A stretch of 10,448 nt of DNA from Planctomycetota bacterium (GCA_021777685.1 JAJYDH010000195.1:1-10448), one strand, 5' to 3'; shown: positions 1 through 7,707, numbered from the stretch's first letter. The notes: generated by a model from the sequence alone, not told the origin. Translations and numbers: made by a program.

Positions 1-1
1 G

Positions 2-775
2 CGGAGGGCCCGTGTGGATCGGCGGAGGACTCTCGGACGAGGCGAACGAGCCCCGAGGAGGGGGGACGTTGGGGTCCGAGAGGTCGCCCGCCGAGGGCGA
101 TCCCTCGGCGCCAGGGACCCCGTCGGAGAGGGCCAGCGAGACGACCTTGACGTTGCCGGCCTTGTCGGTCGCCGACATCCGGACCTTCAGCGCCTCGGCG
201 GTCCCGGCGTCCCAGGTCTCCATGCCGATCCGGGCGGGCTTGCGGAGCGTGACCTGCGACCAGTTCCGGGCCCCCGCGGCCTGATACTCCAGGAGCAGCG
301 AGCCGAGGTCCAGGTGATCCTCGATCACCTCCCAGCGGACCGAGGCGACGCTCCCTCGACGGGGCAGGGCCTCCAGGTTGAGCACCGGCAGGACGGTGTC
401 GACGATCACCTTCATGTTGGGCTCGACGTCCACGTCGTCGGCCGGGAAGAGCCGGTTCTTGGTGTCGAGCGTCCGGACCGCGAACCAGTATTCGCCGTCC
501 CGAGGGGCCCGGAACGTGAAGGCCGGGCGGTCGGGCGTGGTCGTGTCGATTTTCTCCCAGCGGCCCCCGCCGTCGCTGGAGACCCAGAGCTGGACCTGCT
601 TGTACCGGGGCCGGTCGGCCGGGTCGATGTTGAAGGGAATCCGGAAGGCCCGCTGCTTGTGGTAGATCGTCGGGGCCTTAACGGGAGCCGGCGGGACCGC
701 GAGCGCGAGGGAGCCCAGGGCCAGGGTCAGGCCCAGCCCGAAGCTCACCAGTCGCATCCGCCGCCGCTGACTCAT
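2..775 (-). CDS. Secreted protein of unknown function, N-terminal part (3' end outside window)
   Basis: I do not recognise a named family. The frame is open from the start codon to the left edge (258 codons, no stop). The N-terminus is a clear Sec signal peptide: basic MSQRRRMR, a Leu/Ala/Gly core, and a likely signal peptidase I site after ALA at residue 26. The mature part shows two beta-rich stretches of about 90 residues. The first contains QVQLWVSSDGGGRWEKI and a later GEYWFAVRTLD; the second ends in VRMSATDKAGN. Both look like Ig/fibronectin-type or BNR-like sandwich domains. A Pro/Ser-rich linker follows at the truncated end. The role is probably extracellular or periplasmic binding or adhesion, by inference. 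Start choice: GGAGG lies 12 nt before this ATG. An in-frame GTG directly upstream (778) would give 9-nt spacing, so the protein may begin one codon earlier. Confidence 0.75.
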   Translation of the reverse strand, partial: MSQRRRMRLVSFGLGLTLALGSLALAVPPAPVKAPTIYHKQRAFRIPFNIDPADRPRYKQVQLWVSSDGGGRWEKIDTTTPDRPAFTFRAPRDGEYWFAVRTLDTKNRLFPADDVDVEPNMKVIVDTVLPVLNLEALPRRGSVASVRWEVIEDHLDLGSLLLEYQAAGARNWSQVTLRKPARIGMETWDAGTAEALKVRMSATDKAGNVKVVSLALSDGVPGAEGSPSAGDLSDPNVPPPRGSFASSESPPPIHTGPP

Positions 776-1066
776 CACGTCTCGCCACCTCCGATCCCGA
801 TCGGTCAACCCTCGGCCCGGCCGCCGCTCACCCCGCCCGGATCGGCCGGAGTAGTTCGGCCAAATGTCGAGCCTGCCAGGACTTAACCACGGGAGCCGCC
901 CCCTCGATCGGGCCGAGCCGGATCATCCCTCGACCGGGTGCTCGGCGCATCACGGTCCTCTTTCGAGGGTTATCGACCCACGTTCGCTTGCGGCTTGAAC
1001 CGTTTCGCGCGGAGATCCGGTTTGTAGCGGACGTGTCGACCGGCGGCGCCGTTCAACGTTGCCGGT
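776..1066. other. Intergenic gap between the aldolase and the secreted-protein gene
   Basis: This stretch holds no convincing gene. It should contain the promoter of the leftward secreted-protein gene, whose ribosome binding site GGAGG is at 788-792 (minus strand), but I see no clear -35/-10 pair. Next to the aldolase stop, ACCGGC (1039-1044) and GCCGGT (1061-1066) could form a 6-bp stem with a 16-nt loop. It has no T tract, so it is at best a weak terminator. Confidence 0.4.
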
Positions 1067-1723
1067 TCAGCCGCCCCGTGCGTCGCGGGATTTCCGGACG
1101 AGGGCCGAATACTGACCGGCCAGGTCCCGGAGCCGGCCGAAGTCGCCCGAGGCGACGGCCCGGGGCTCGACGAGCGACCCGCCGATGCCGAGGCAGCAGG
1201 CCCCCGCCCTGAGGAAGTCCTCGGCGGTCGCCAGGTTCACGCCGCCGGTCGGCATCATCCGGACCTGGGGCAGGGGGCCCCGGAGCGCCTTGATATAGGA
1301 AGGGCCGCCGATGTCGGACGGGAAGATCTTCACGACGTCGGCCCCGGCCTCCCACGCCGAGACGACCTCGGTCGGGGTGAAGGCGCCGGGCATGACGACC
1401 TTGTCGTACCTCCGACAGAGCCGGATCACGTCCAGGTTGAGGGCCGGACCGACGATGTATTCGGCCCCGGCCAGGAGCGCCGCGCGGGCGGTCTCGGGAT
1501 CGAGCACCGACCCGGCGCCGAGCACGATCGAGTCGCCCATCTCCATGCGGACCCGGCGGATGACCTCGATCGCGTCGGGGACGGTGAACGTGATCTCGGC
1601 GGCCGTGACACCCCCCTCGGCCAGGGCCCGGACCACCTGGACGAGCTGGTCGGGCGACTCCGACCGGATCACCGCGACGATCCCGCCCTCCAGGATGCGG
1701 TCGAGGGTGGACGTCCGGCTCAT
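1067..1723 (-). CDS. eda: KDPG/KHG aldolase (2-dehydro-3-deoxyphosphogluconate / 4-hydroxy-2-oxoglutarate aldolase)
   Basis: This is a cytosolic class I aldolase. The family cleaves 2-keto-3-deoxy-6-phosphogluconate to pyruvate and glyceraldehyde 3-phosphate in the Entner-Doudoroff or sugar-acid routes, or 4-hydroxy-2-oxoglutarate to pyruvate and glyoxylate. The 218-residue length is typical of this TIM-barrel family. Visible landmarks are AVIR (17-20), the catalytic Glu of AAEITFTVP (Glu43), GAGSVLDP (69-76), MPGAFTPTE (111-119), the Schiff-base lysine in VVKIFPSD (Lys132) and the phosphate-binding PTGGV (158-162). Start choice: an in-frame TTG at 1732 abuts the GGAG and cannot be used; ATG at 1723 has GGAG at 9 nt spacing. 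It lies 51 bp after the bestrophin gene and could be the last gene of the modABC transcript. No other Entner-Doudoroff gene is nearby, so the true substrate is open. Confidence 0.93.
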   Translation of the reverse strand: MSRTSTLDRILEGGIVAVIRSESPDQLVQVVRALAEGGVTAAEITFTVPDAIEVIRRVRMEMGDSIVLGAGSVLDPETARAALLAGAEYIVGPALNLDVIRLCRRYDKVVMPGAFTPTEVVSAWEAGADVVKIFPSDIGGPSYIKALRGPLPQVRMMPTGGVNLATAEDFLRAGACCLGIGGSLVEPRAVASGDFGRLRDLAGQYSALVRKSRDARGG

Positions 1724-1774
1724 CGCGTTCAACTCCGGGAGAAGGATGGATCGGCGGCGGTCGATCGGAAAACT

Positions 1775-2746
1775 CTAGCTGGCGGACTGGGCGCCCGTCA
1801 AGCGCGGGTCGGCCTGGCCGTCGGCCCCGGGCGGGGGCTCGGGGACCAGGGCCAGCAGGTTCGCCTCGATGGTGGTCGTGATGTCGTTGAGCGGCAGGTG
1901 GTTGATTGTCCGGGTCGAGAACGGGTGCTGGAGGTCGTCGGCGATGTAGTCGAGGGCCAGGATCGGATAGGCCACCAGCATCGTCACGAACGGCGTCAGC
2001 CACTCGACCCTCCTCAACAGCGCGGAGGGCAGGGTCAGCAGGAACAGGACGATGAACCGCCGGATCAGGACGACATACGCCGTGGCCAGCGGGGTCTTGA
2101 GGATCCGCTCGCAGCCGCCGATATAGTCGATCAGCAGGGACCGTTGCTCCTCGGCTCGCAGGTACGCGAAGGGGTCGAAGACGCCCCGATCTCGGGCCTC
2201 GCGGAGCAGCTCGGCGATCCTGAGCGAGACGGCCGTCGGCATGTGTTCGGCCCTGGAGATCGTCGCGGTGTCCTCCGGTCCGATCAGGTCCACCAGCTCG
2301 ATCAGGTTCCGCTGGCTCCGGAGCCTCCGCCGGCAGACGTGCCCGAACGCGGCGATCCAGCCCAGGATCTCGCGTCGCCAGCCGGGGTCGGGCGGGCCGT
2401 TGGCGAGGACGAGGATTCCCAGATTCCGCGACTCGTTGGTGATCGAGCCCCAGAGCTTCCGCCCCTCCCACCAGCGTTCGAGGCCCGAGTTCGTCCGGAG
2501 GACCAGGAGCGACCCGAGGATTGCCCCGGCGAATTCGTAAGGGGCGACTTGCAGGCCAAGGCTGATGTCGGCCGGGGTCATGTAGTCGATCAGCCAGATG
2601 ACGAACGCATAGAGGCCGAACGCCAGGACCGGCCGCGTCACGCGATGCTGGCCCGAGCCGTCCGAGTCGAAGACGTGCGACCAGAAGTCGCGACCCGCGG
2701 CCATCTTCACGCGACGGAGGATCTTCATCCGGGGTCGGTCCTGCAT
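1775..2746 (-). CDS. Bestrophin-family anion channel (RFP-TM / UPF0187 family)
   Basis: This 323-residue integral membrane protein belongs to the bestrophin family; animal and some bacterial members are pentameric chloride/anion or cation channels. Family marks are LRTNSGLERWWEGRKLWG (residues 83-100) and a C-terminal stretch with LQHPF (272-276), NHLPLNDI (282-289) and IEANL (293-297). Hydrophobic segments lie near 40-56, 68-84, 221-245 and 249-266. The end (301-323) is a Pro/Gly-rich tail. It starts 9 bp after the modC stop, with weak translation signals: no ribosome binding site for ATG 2746, while an in-frame ATG at 2728 has AGGA 10 nt upstream and may be the real start. Ion selectivity cannot be read from the sequence. 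The position suggests co-transcription with the molybdate importer; whether it handles molybdate, chloride or another ion is unknown. Confidence 0.88.
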   Translation of the reverse strand: MQDRPRMKILRRVKMAAGRDFWSHVFDSDGSGQHRVTRPVLAFGLYAFVIWLIDYMTPADISLGLQVAPYEFAGAILGSLLVLRTNSGLERWWEGRKLWGSITNESRNLGILVLANGPPDPGWRREILGWIAAFGHVCRRRLRSQRNLIELVDLIGPEDTATISRAEHMPTAVSLRIAELLREARDRGVFDPFAYLRAEEQRSLLIDYIGGCERILKTPLATAYVVLIRRFIVLFLLTLPSALLRRVEWLTPFVTMLVAYPILALDYIADDLQHPFSTRTINHLPLNDITTTIEANLLALVPEPPPGADGQADPRLTGAQSAS

Positions 2747-2755
2747 TCGCCAAGG

Positions 2756-3865
2756 TCAGGTCGGGCCATCCGGAAGGACTCGACAACTCCGGGCCTTGAT
2801 GATCATGCGGACTTCCACGCCCGCGATCAAGCCCAGCGAATCGACCGCGCCCGGGACCACCCCGACCACCCAGGTCACGCCCCCGGTCCGGACCACGACC
2901 TCGGCCTCGGGGCCGTGGGGGGCGACCCGGTCGACGGTCCCCTCGATCAGGTTCCGGGCGCTGATGACGCCGATCGGCCCCCTCGAAAGCACGATCTCGT
3001 CCGCCCCGACCGCCAGGGTCACGAGCGAGCCCGGCGGACGATCGAGCGCCGGCACGACCAACGAGGGGCCGTCGACGATCCCGAGCGTCGTCGAGTGGCC
3101 CGACGGGTCCTGCCCCTCGACGGTCGCCCGGAAGACGTTGCGGATCGAGTTCCAGCCGGTCGACTCCGCCGACGTTCGCGAGGCCAGCACGTCGAGCGGC
3201 GGCCCTTCAGCGACGATCTGCCCGCCCGAGAGCAGGAACATCCGGCTCCCGAGCGCGACCGCCTCGGCCGGCGAGTGGGTGACATAGAGGATGGGGATCG
3301 ACTCGGCCCGCTGCACCGCCTTGATCCGGTCGATGAGCGCCTGGCGGGCGTCGAGGTCCAGCGCCGAGACCGGCTCGTCGCAGAGCAAGAGCCGAGGTCG
3401 AGGCGCCAGGGCCCTCGCCAGGCCGACTCGCTGTCGCTCGCCCCCGGAGAGAGTCGCGACCCGACGGCCGAGCAGGTGGCCGATCTCGCAGAGGCCCGCG
3501 ATCGTCGCCAGCCGATCGTCGGCCGCCCGCCTCCCCCAGGATTTCAGCCCGTACCGGACGTTTCGCCCGACGTCCAGGTGCGGGAAGAGGAGGTCATCCT
3601 GGAAGATGAGCCCGATCCGCCGATCCCGGAGCTGGACCCGGACCCCTGCCGCCGAGTCGAAGAGGACCGACCCATTCAGGCCGACGAACCCGCGATCGGG
3701 CCGGGACAGGCCGGCGATCAGGCGGAGGACCGTCGACTTCCCCGCGCCCGAGGGGCCGAACAGGATGCCGGGCTCGGACCCCAGCCGGAATGAGACGTCG
3801 AGGGTCAGACCGGGATGGACCCGATGCCCGAGCCGGACTTCCAGCCCTCCCGATGTCCCGCTCAA
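2756..3865 (-). CDS. modC: Molybdate ABC transporter ATP-binding protein ModC
   Basis: This is the ATPase that drives molybdate import through ModB at the inner face of the membrane. From the TTG start it is 369 residues, the usual ModC length. The nucleotide-binding domain has Walker A GPSGAGKST (37-45), Q-loop IFQDD (87-91), signature LSGGERQRVGLARAL (139-153), Walker B LLLCDEP (159-165) and switch His in YVTHS (194-198). A C-terminal Mop/TOBE regulatory region follows, about 240-365, with SRGPIGVISARNLIEGTV (294-311), which in the family binds molybdate or tungstate. Start choice: the modB stop and this start share TTGA, and no ATG or GTG lies before the conserved core. GAGG sits 9 nt upstream, so translational coupling to modB is likely. 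The same frame stays open far upstream into modB, but that part is not protein-like. Tungstate rather than molybdate specificity cannot be excluded. Confidence 0.93.
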   Translation of the reverse strand: MSGTSGGLEVRLGHRVHPGLTLDVSFRLGSEPGILFGPSGAGKSTVLRLIAGLSRPDRGFVGLNGSVLFDSAAGVRVQLRDRRIGLIFQDDLLFPHLDVGRNVRYGLKSWGRRAADDRLATIAGLCEIGHLLGRRVATLSGGERQRVGLARALAPRPRLLLCDEPVSALDLDARQALIDRIKAVQRAESIPILYVTHSPAEAVALGSRMFLLSGGQIVAEGPPLDVLASRTSAESTGWNSIRNVFRATVEGQDPSGHSTTLGIVDGPSLVVPALDRPPGSLVTLAVGADEIVLSRGPIGVISARNLIEGTVDRVAPHGPEAEVVVRTGGVTWVVGVVPGAVDSLGLIAGVEVRMIIKARSCRVLPDGPT

Positions 3866-4533
3866 CGCCCCGGCCCTCGCCCGGGCATCGTCCGCTGGGC
3901 GACGAGCACCGCGCCGATCGACGCGAGCGCGACCAGGAGCGAGAGCCCGGCGGCCCTCCCCGGATCGTCGGCGTTCACGGCGTCGAAGATCGCCATCGAG
4001 GCGGTCTGGGTCAGGCCGGGGATGTCGCCCGCGACCATCATCGTCGCACCGAAATCCCCCATCGCGCGGGCGAAGGCCAGCACCCCGCCCGCGACCAGCC
4101 CTCGCCAGGCGAGCGGGACGGTGATCGAGAGGAAGACCGAGGTCTCGCCCCGCCCGAGCAGCCTCGCGGCGTCTTCCAGGGCCGGGTCGACCCCCTCGAA
4201 GGCCCCCCGGGCCGGGACCAGGAACATCGGGAACGCCGCGACCGTCGAGGCGATCACCGCCCCCGACCAGTGGAAGACGACCGACGCCCCGAAGGCCGAT
4301 TCGAGCCAGCCGCCGAGCCACCCTCGCCGTCCCAGGATCAGCAAGAGGCCATAGCCAAGGACCGTCGGCGGCATCACCAGCGGGAGCACCAGGACCCCCG
4401 CGACCAGCCCCTTGCCCGGGAACCGGAGCCGGGCCAGGAGCAACGCGACCGGCACCCCCAGGGTCACGATCAGCAGCGTCGCCAGGCCGGCGACGCGGAG
4501 CGAGAGCCAGAACGGGCCAAGGTCGCCGATCAT
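3862..4533 (-). CDS. modB: Molybdate ABC transporter permease ModB
   Basis: This is the transmembrane subunit that forms the molybdate channel as a homodimer and couples to ModC. The protein has 223 residues with about five hydrophobic spans, near 13-35, 44-67, 87-108, 146-165 and 195-213. The permease coupling loop of the binding-protein-dependent family is clear: EDAARLLG (120-127), then TVPLAWRGLVAGGVLAFARA (138-157) and GDFGATMMVAG (159-169). The start ATG lies 2 bp after the modA stop, with a GAAG-type binding site inside the end of modA. Its stop overlaps the modC start as TTGA. The tight A-B-C packing indicates one operon and coupled translation. Confidence 0.94.
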   Translation of the reverse strand: MIGDLGPFWLSLRVAGLATLLIVTLGVPVALLLARLRFPGKGLVAGVLVLPLVMPPTVLGYGLLLILGRRGWLGGWLESAFGASVVFHWSGAVIASTVAAFPMFLVPARGAFEGVDPALEDAARLLGRGETSVFLSITVPLAWRGLVAGGVLAFARAMGDFGATMMVAGDIPGLTQTASMAIFDAVNADDPGRAAGLSLLVALASIGAVLVAQRTMPGRGPGR

Positions 4534-4535
4534 CG

Positions 4536-5327
4536 TCACTTCGGGCCCTTCGGGTCGGGAGCCGGGACGACCTTCCGGAAACCCAGGTCGCGCAAGATCC
4601 CCTGGCCGACCTCGGAGAGCACCAGGTCGACGAACGCCCGGGCGTCGTCGGGATGATCCGACCGGGCGACGATCCCGAGGTACTGGTCGATCGGGTCGCA
4701 GGCGTCGGGCGGCAGGTCGACCACGACGGCCTCGCGGACCTCGGCGATCGACCGGCCGACGAACCCGACCTCGGCGTTGCCCGACTGGACGAACTGCAAC
4801 GCCTGGCGGACCGACTCCGCCGGCACGACCTTCGCCTTGAGCGAGTCCCAGAGCCCGGCCCTCTCCAGGGCCTGTCTCGCGGCCATCCCGTAAGGGGCCG
4901 TCTCGGGGTTGGCGATCGCGATCTTGTGGACCTCGGGCCTCGACAGGTCGGCCATCGACCGGATCTTCACGCCCCAGAGCTTGTTCACGGCCAGGACCAG
5001 CGACCCCCGCGCATAAGGGCGGACGGAGTCCGGCCGGATGCTCCCGTCGGCGGCCAGCCGCTCGACGAACGCCCGGTTGGCCGAGAGGAAGACGTCGAAC
5101 GGGGCGCCCTGCCTGATCTGCTCCGAGAGCTGGCCGGAGGCCCCGAAGGTGGGGACGACCTCGACCGCCGAGTGCTGGCGGAACGCCGAGATCAGAATCG
5201 GCATCGCGGCCTGGAGATCGCTCGCGACGGCCACGCGGAGCCTCGGGGGCTCGGGGGCAGTCGGCCCGCATCCGGCCGACAGGACCACCAGGCACGCGAT
5301 CGCCCATCGCCAACGGTCGCCGACCAC
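4536..5327 (-). CDS. modA: Molybdate-binding lipoprotein ModA
   Basis: This is the extracytoplasmic binding protein that captures molybdate and delivers it to ModBC. It is 263 residues, about the usual size. The N-terminus is a short signal sequence ending in VVLSAGC, so Cys20 is probably lipidated; Ser at -3 makes the lipobox slightly unusual. The ModA fold is recognisable from VAVASDLQAAMP (33-44), FGASGQLSEQI (60-70), GAPFDVFLSAN (73-83), NPETAPYGMAARQALE (positions about 139-154, containing the Tyr that in ModA proteins helps close the site) and VGFVGRS (around 187-193). SDL replaces the commoner SSL in the first oxyanion-binding segment. Start choice: GTG with a perfect GGAGG 8 nt upstream; an ATG at 5307 is in another frame. 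First gene of modABC. Confidence 0.93.
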   Translation of the reverse strand: MVGDRWRWAIACLVVLSAGCGPTAPEPPRLRVAVASDLQAAMPILISAFRQHSAVEVVPTFGASGQLSEQIRQGAPFDVFLSANRAFVERLAADGSIRPDSVRPYARGSLVLAVNKLWGVKIRSMADLSRPEVHKIAIANPETAPYGMAARQALERAGLWDSLKAKVVPAESVRQALQFVQSGNAEVGFVGRSIAEVREAVVVDLPPDACDPIDQYLGIVARSDHPDDARAFVDLVLSEVGQGILRDLGFRKVVPAPDPKGPK

Positions 5328-5335
5328 GATAGCCG

Positions 5336-5340
5336 CCTCC
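5336..5340 (-). promoter_or_regulatory. Ribosome binding site of modA
   Basis: GGAGG on the minus strand, 8 nt before a GTG codon. It settles the non-ATG start of modA. Confidence 0.75.
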
Positions 5341-5380
5341 AGCTCGGGGATCGGGAAGAAGTCGAGCCCGACGCCGCTCG

Positions 5381-5386
5381 ATTATA
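5381..5386 (-). promoter_or_regulatory. Possible -10 box of the modABC operon
   Basis: On the minus strand this reads TATAAT, a perfect bacterial -10 hexamer and a rare string in DNA this GC-rich. It would place the transcription start near 5374, giving a leader of about 47 nt before the modA GTG. No TTGACA-like -35 is visible 16-18 bp upstream, so an activator may be needed or the match may be chance. The surrounding CGTTATA resembles one half of a ModE operator as known in proteobacteria, but the second half is not seen. Confidence 0.4.
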
Positions 5387-5413
5387 ACGACGGATCGCCC
5401 GGAGTGCTCGCGC

Positions 5414-5429
5414 CGGCGGAGATCCGCCG
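5414..5429. promoter_or_regulatory. Dyad-symmetric site upstream of modABC
   Basis: CGGCGGAGATCCGCCG has two 7-bp arms (5414-5420 and 5423-5429) around a 2-bp centre. The spacing is too tight for a hairpin but suits a dimeric regulator. It lies 27 bp upstream of the TATAAT of modABC and between two divergent genes. Its regulator is unknown, and in GC-rich DNA such a short dyad can arise by chance. Confidence 0.25.
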
Positions 5430-5562
5430 AGAGGCCATCGGGCGTGAAGGATGCGAATGCGTATCAAATGGCGGTCTTGCCACTGAGATTGTCCGAAAAG
5501 CCGCGATCGGGTAAGAAGGATGGGCGAAAATCGGCCAGAAAAATCGGAAGGGCGGGGTAGGG

Positions 5563-7053
5563 ATGAAGATCGACCAGTTCCTGAAGCACCACGGCATCGC
5601 CGGCAACCCGTTCAGCGAGGAGGACGCCCAGACCGACACGGTCTTCAAGCGGAGCTGCCTCGCGACGATCCACCACCCCGCCTGGGACAAGTTCTTCGGG
5701 AGCCCCGCCGACCCCTCCACCGCGCTGGTCTTCGGCGAGAAGGGCAGCGGCAAGACCGCGCTGCGGCTCCAGGTGACGTCCGAGCTGGAGAAGTACAACG
5801 CCGAGCACCCCGACGCCCGGGTCTTCGTCATCTCCTACGACGACTTCAACCCGTTCCTCGACCACTTCCGCGACTCCGTCCGGGCCAGGGACGCCGGCGA
5901 GGCCCTCGAACGCTGGCGGCTCCAGGACCACATGGACGCCATCCTGGCGCTCGGCGTGACCCAACTCGTCGACGCCCTGACCGCCGACAAGGTCGACCTG
6001 ACCGCCCTGACCCTCGACCAGCGCCGCGACCTCCTCCTGCTGGCCGCCCTCTACGACCAGTCGACCCGCGAGCCGATCGACAAGCGCTGGAGCCGGCTTC
6101 GGCGTCGATCCGGATTCCGCCCGCTCTGGAGCCGCCAGGATCTCCAGATCGGCTTCGGGACGACCCTGATCGTCCTGATCCTGATCGCGGTCTTCCCCAG
6201 CTTCCGGTCGATGTCGATCCTGCCCTGGCTGGTCGTGCCGATCCTCCTCGGCTGGATCTACTGGGGCTGGCGGCTGGCCAGGGCCGAGTGGAACGCCAAG
6301 TCGATCCGCAAGGCCGTCCGGGTCCTCAGCCGCGACCCCGCCGCGCTCCGCTGGGAACTACTCTGGTTCCAGCCCGGCGAGATCGCCGGCCAACCCCTGC
6401 CGTCCACCGTCAAGGGAGGCGGCGAGGAGCGATACGAACTGCTCCGGAAGTTCCAGGCGGTCCTGAACACCCTGGGCTACTCCGGGATCGTCGTCCTGGT
6501 CGACCGGGTCGACGAGCCCCAGCTCATCGAGGGCGACCCCCGCAAGATGCGGGCCCTGATGTGGCCCTTGCTCGACCACAAGTTCCTCCGCCATCCCGGG
6601 ATCGGCTTCAAGCTCCTGCTCCCGATCGAGCTGGCCTATTACCTGGAGAAGGAAGACAAGGACTTCTACGACCGCGCCCGGCCCGACAAGCTGAACCTCA
6701 TCAAACCCCTCCGATGGACCGGCCCGTCGCTCTACGACCTGGCCGGCGACCGCCTCAAGGCCGTCTCCGGCCCCTCCGCCAACGGCGACGGCGACGGCAC
6801 CGCCGAGGGGGGGCCGAGGCTCCGCCAGCTCGTCGACGAGGCGGTCTCGGACGACTCGCTCAAGGACGCGCTCGGGAACCTCCGGACCCCTCGCCAGCTC
6901 TTCAAGTTCCTCCACCGGCTCCTGGAAGAGCACTGCCACCGGCACACCGAGGACGCCCCTCGCTGGACGATCGACGCGGACACCTTCCGGACCACCTACG
7001 CCGCCCACATCCGCGACCTCGACTCCTTCGATCGCGGCTACGGCCACGGCTGA
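5563..7053 (+). CDS. KAP-like P-loop NTPase with two membrane helices
   Basis: This 496-residue ATPase has a Walker A GEKGSGKT (58-65), Walker B GIVVLVDRVDE (308-318) and a sensor-like GFKLLLPIEL (348-357) with RTPRQLFKFL (441-450) behind it. Two hydrophobic helices (about 196-213 and 218-238) lie between Walker A and Walker B. That insertion, and the R-x-P-R-x-L segment near the end, are the layout of KAP-family STAND NTPases, which are membrane-anchored with a cytoplasmic ATPase core. The N-terminus (GIAGNPFSEEDAQTD, 11-25) recalls other AAA-type ATPases. A Gly/Asp-rich linker lies at 403-418. The start ATG follows a GGGGTAGGG stretch, an imperfect binding site; upstream in-frame codons have no protein character. 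It is divergent from modABC and 17 bp before rluE. The cellular role is unknown: some KAP proteins act in phage defence or at membranes, but nothing here decides this. Confidence 0.85.
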   Translation: MKIDQFLKHHGIAGNPFSEEDAQTDTVFKRSCLATIHHPAWDKFFGSPADPSTALVFGEKGSGKTALRLQVTSELEKYNAEHPDARVFVISYDDFNPFLDHFRDSVRARDAGEALERWRLQDHMDAILALGVTQLVDALTADKVDLTALTLDQRRDLLLLAALYDQSTREPIDKRWSRLRRRSGFRPLWSRQDLQIGFGTTLIVLILIAVFPSFRSMSILPWLVVPILLGWIYWGWRLARAEWNAKSIRKAVRVLSRDPAALRWELLWFQPGEIAGQPLPSTVKGGGEERYELLRKFQAVLNTLGYSGIVVLVDRVDEPQLIEGDPRKMRALMWPLLDHKFLRHPGIGFKLLLPIELAYYLEKEDKDFYDRARPDKLNLIKPLRWTGPSLYDLAGDRLKAVSGPSANGDGDGTAEGGPRLRQLVDEAVSDDSLKDALGNLRTPRQLFKFLHRLLEEHCHRHTEDAPRWTIDADTFRTTYAAHIRDLDSFDRGYGHG

Positions 7054-7070
7054 CGGCCGGAGTTGCGACC

Positions 7071-7667
7071 ATGCCGCCTCGACGTTACCTCAAATTCTTC
7101 AAGCCTTTGGACGTACTCACTCAGTTCACCGACGAGGAAGGTCGGGCGACCCTGAAGGATTTCGTCCCCGTCCCCGGAGTCTACCCGGTCGGCCGGCTCG
7201 ACCGCGACAGCGAGGGGCTGCTCCTCCTGACCGACGACGGCCCCCTCGCCCATCGCCTGAGCGATCCTCGATACGAACATCCGAAGTCGTACCTGGCTCA
7301 AGTAGAACGGGTGCCAGAACTTGCGGCCATGGAAGCCCTCCGGAGGGGCATCGTCCTCTCCGACGGCCCGACCCGCCCGGTCGAGGTCACGCTCCTCGAC
7401 GAGGAACCCGACCTCCCCGACCGCCCGGTCCCGATCCGGTTCCGCAAGAATGTCCCGACCGCCTGGCTCCGGCTGGTCCTCCGCGAAGGCAGGAACCGGC
7501 AGGTCCGCCGGATGACCGCCGCCGTCGGCCACCCCACGCTACGCCTCGTCAGGGTCGCGATCGGCCCCGTCCTGCTCGACGGCCTGAATCCCGGCGAGTG
7601 GCGCGAGCTGACGCCCGAGGAACGGCGATCCCTCGGGTTGAGGGGCGGTCGGACCGATCGCCCCTGA
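7071..7667 (+). CDS. rluE: 23S rRNA pseudouridine synthase, RluE type
   Basis: This enzyme isomerises a uridine in 23S rRNA to pseudouridine; E. coli RluE acts at U2457. The 198-residue protein is a compact RsuA/RluE-family catalytic domain without an S4 RNA-binding domain, as in RluE. Motifs: KFFKPLDVLTQFTDEEGR (8-25), the catalytic GRLDRDSEGLLLLT (41-54, nucleophile Asp44), PTAWLRLVLREGRNRQVRRM (129-148) and GHPTLRLVRVAIG (153-165), then GEWRELT (175-181). KPxDVLxQFTDExGR and the GEWRE end are RluE-specific features as I recall them. Start choice: ATG with GGAG 8 nt upstream; the frame extends further upstream through the preceding gene but only as its shadow. Probably co-transcribed with the KAP-like gene 17 bp before it. 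Confidence 0.94.
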   Translation: MPPRRYLKFFKPLDVLTQFTDEEGRATLKDFVPVPGVYPVGRLDRDSEGLLLLTDDGPLAHRLSDPRYEHPKSYLAQVERVPELAAMEALRRGIVLSDGPTRPVEVTLLDEEPDLPDRPVPIRFRKNVPTAWLRLVLREGRNRQVRRMTAAVGHPTLRLVRVAIGPVLLDGLNPGEWRELTPEERRSLGLRGGRTDRP

Positions 7668-7675
7668 CGTCCCCT

Positions 7676-7707
7676 GGCTTCGCTCTCCTCCGAGGAAAAA
7701 CGAAGCC
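7676..7707 (+). terminator. Possible terminator hairpin after rluE
   Basis: GGCTTCG (7676-7682) pairs with CGAAGCC (7701-7707), and TCCT/AGGA (7686-7689 / 7693-7696) can pair inside the loop. It starts 9 bp after the rluE stop. There is no run of T behind it, so it is not a textbook intrinsic terminator. Confidence 0.35.

Noticed and set aside
1724..1732. TTG at 1732 as the aldolase start
   Set aside because: It directly abuts the GGAG, leaving no spacer; ATG 1723 has correct spacing.
1053..2786. 577-codon minus-strand frame covering the aldolase and bestrophin genes
   Set aside because: It is a shifted frame of two recognisable genes; its protein is low-complexity Arg/Pro/Gly.
3866..4321. 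N-terminal extension of ModC into the modB region
   Set aside because: The extension is Arg/Gly-rich shadow sequence; ModC core begins right after the TTG that overlaps the modB stop.
5374..5400. Full ModE operator upstream of modA
   Set aside because: Only one half-site-like string is present; the mirrored second half is absent.
5520..7070. Upstream extension of the rluE frame through the KAP-like gene, which would make a 715-residue protein
   Set aside because: Residues before the rluE ATG are a shadow of the KAP gene with no domain signs; the ATG at 7071 has its own GGAG.
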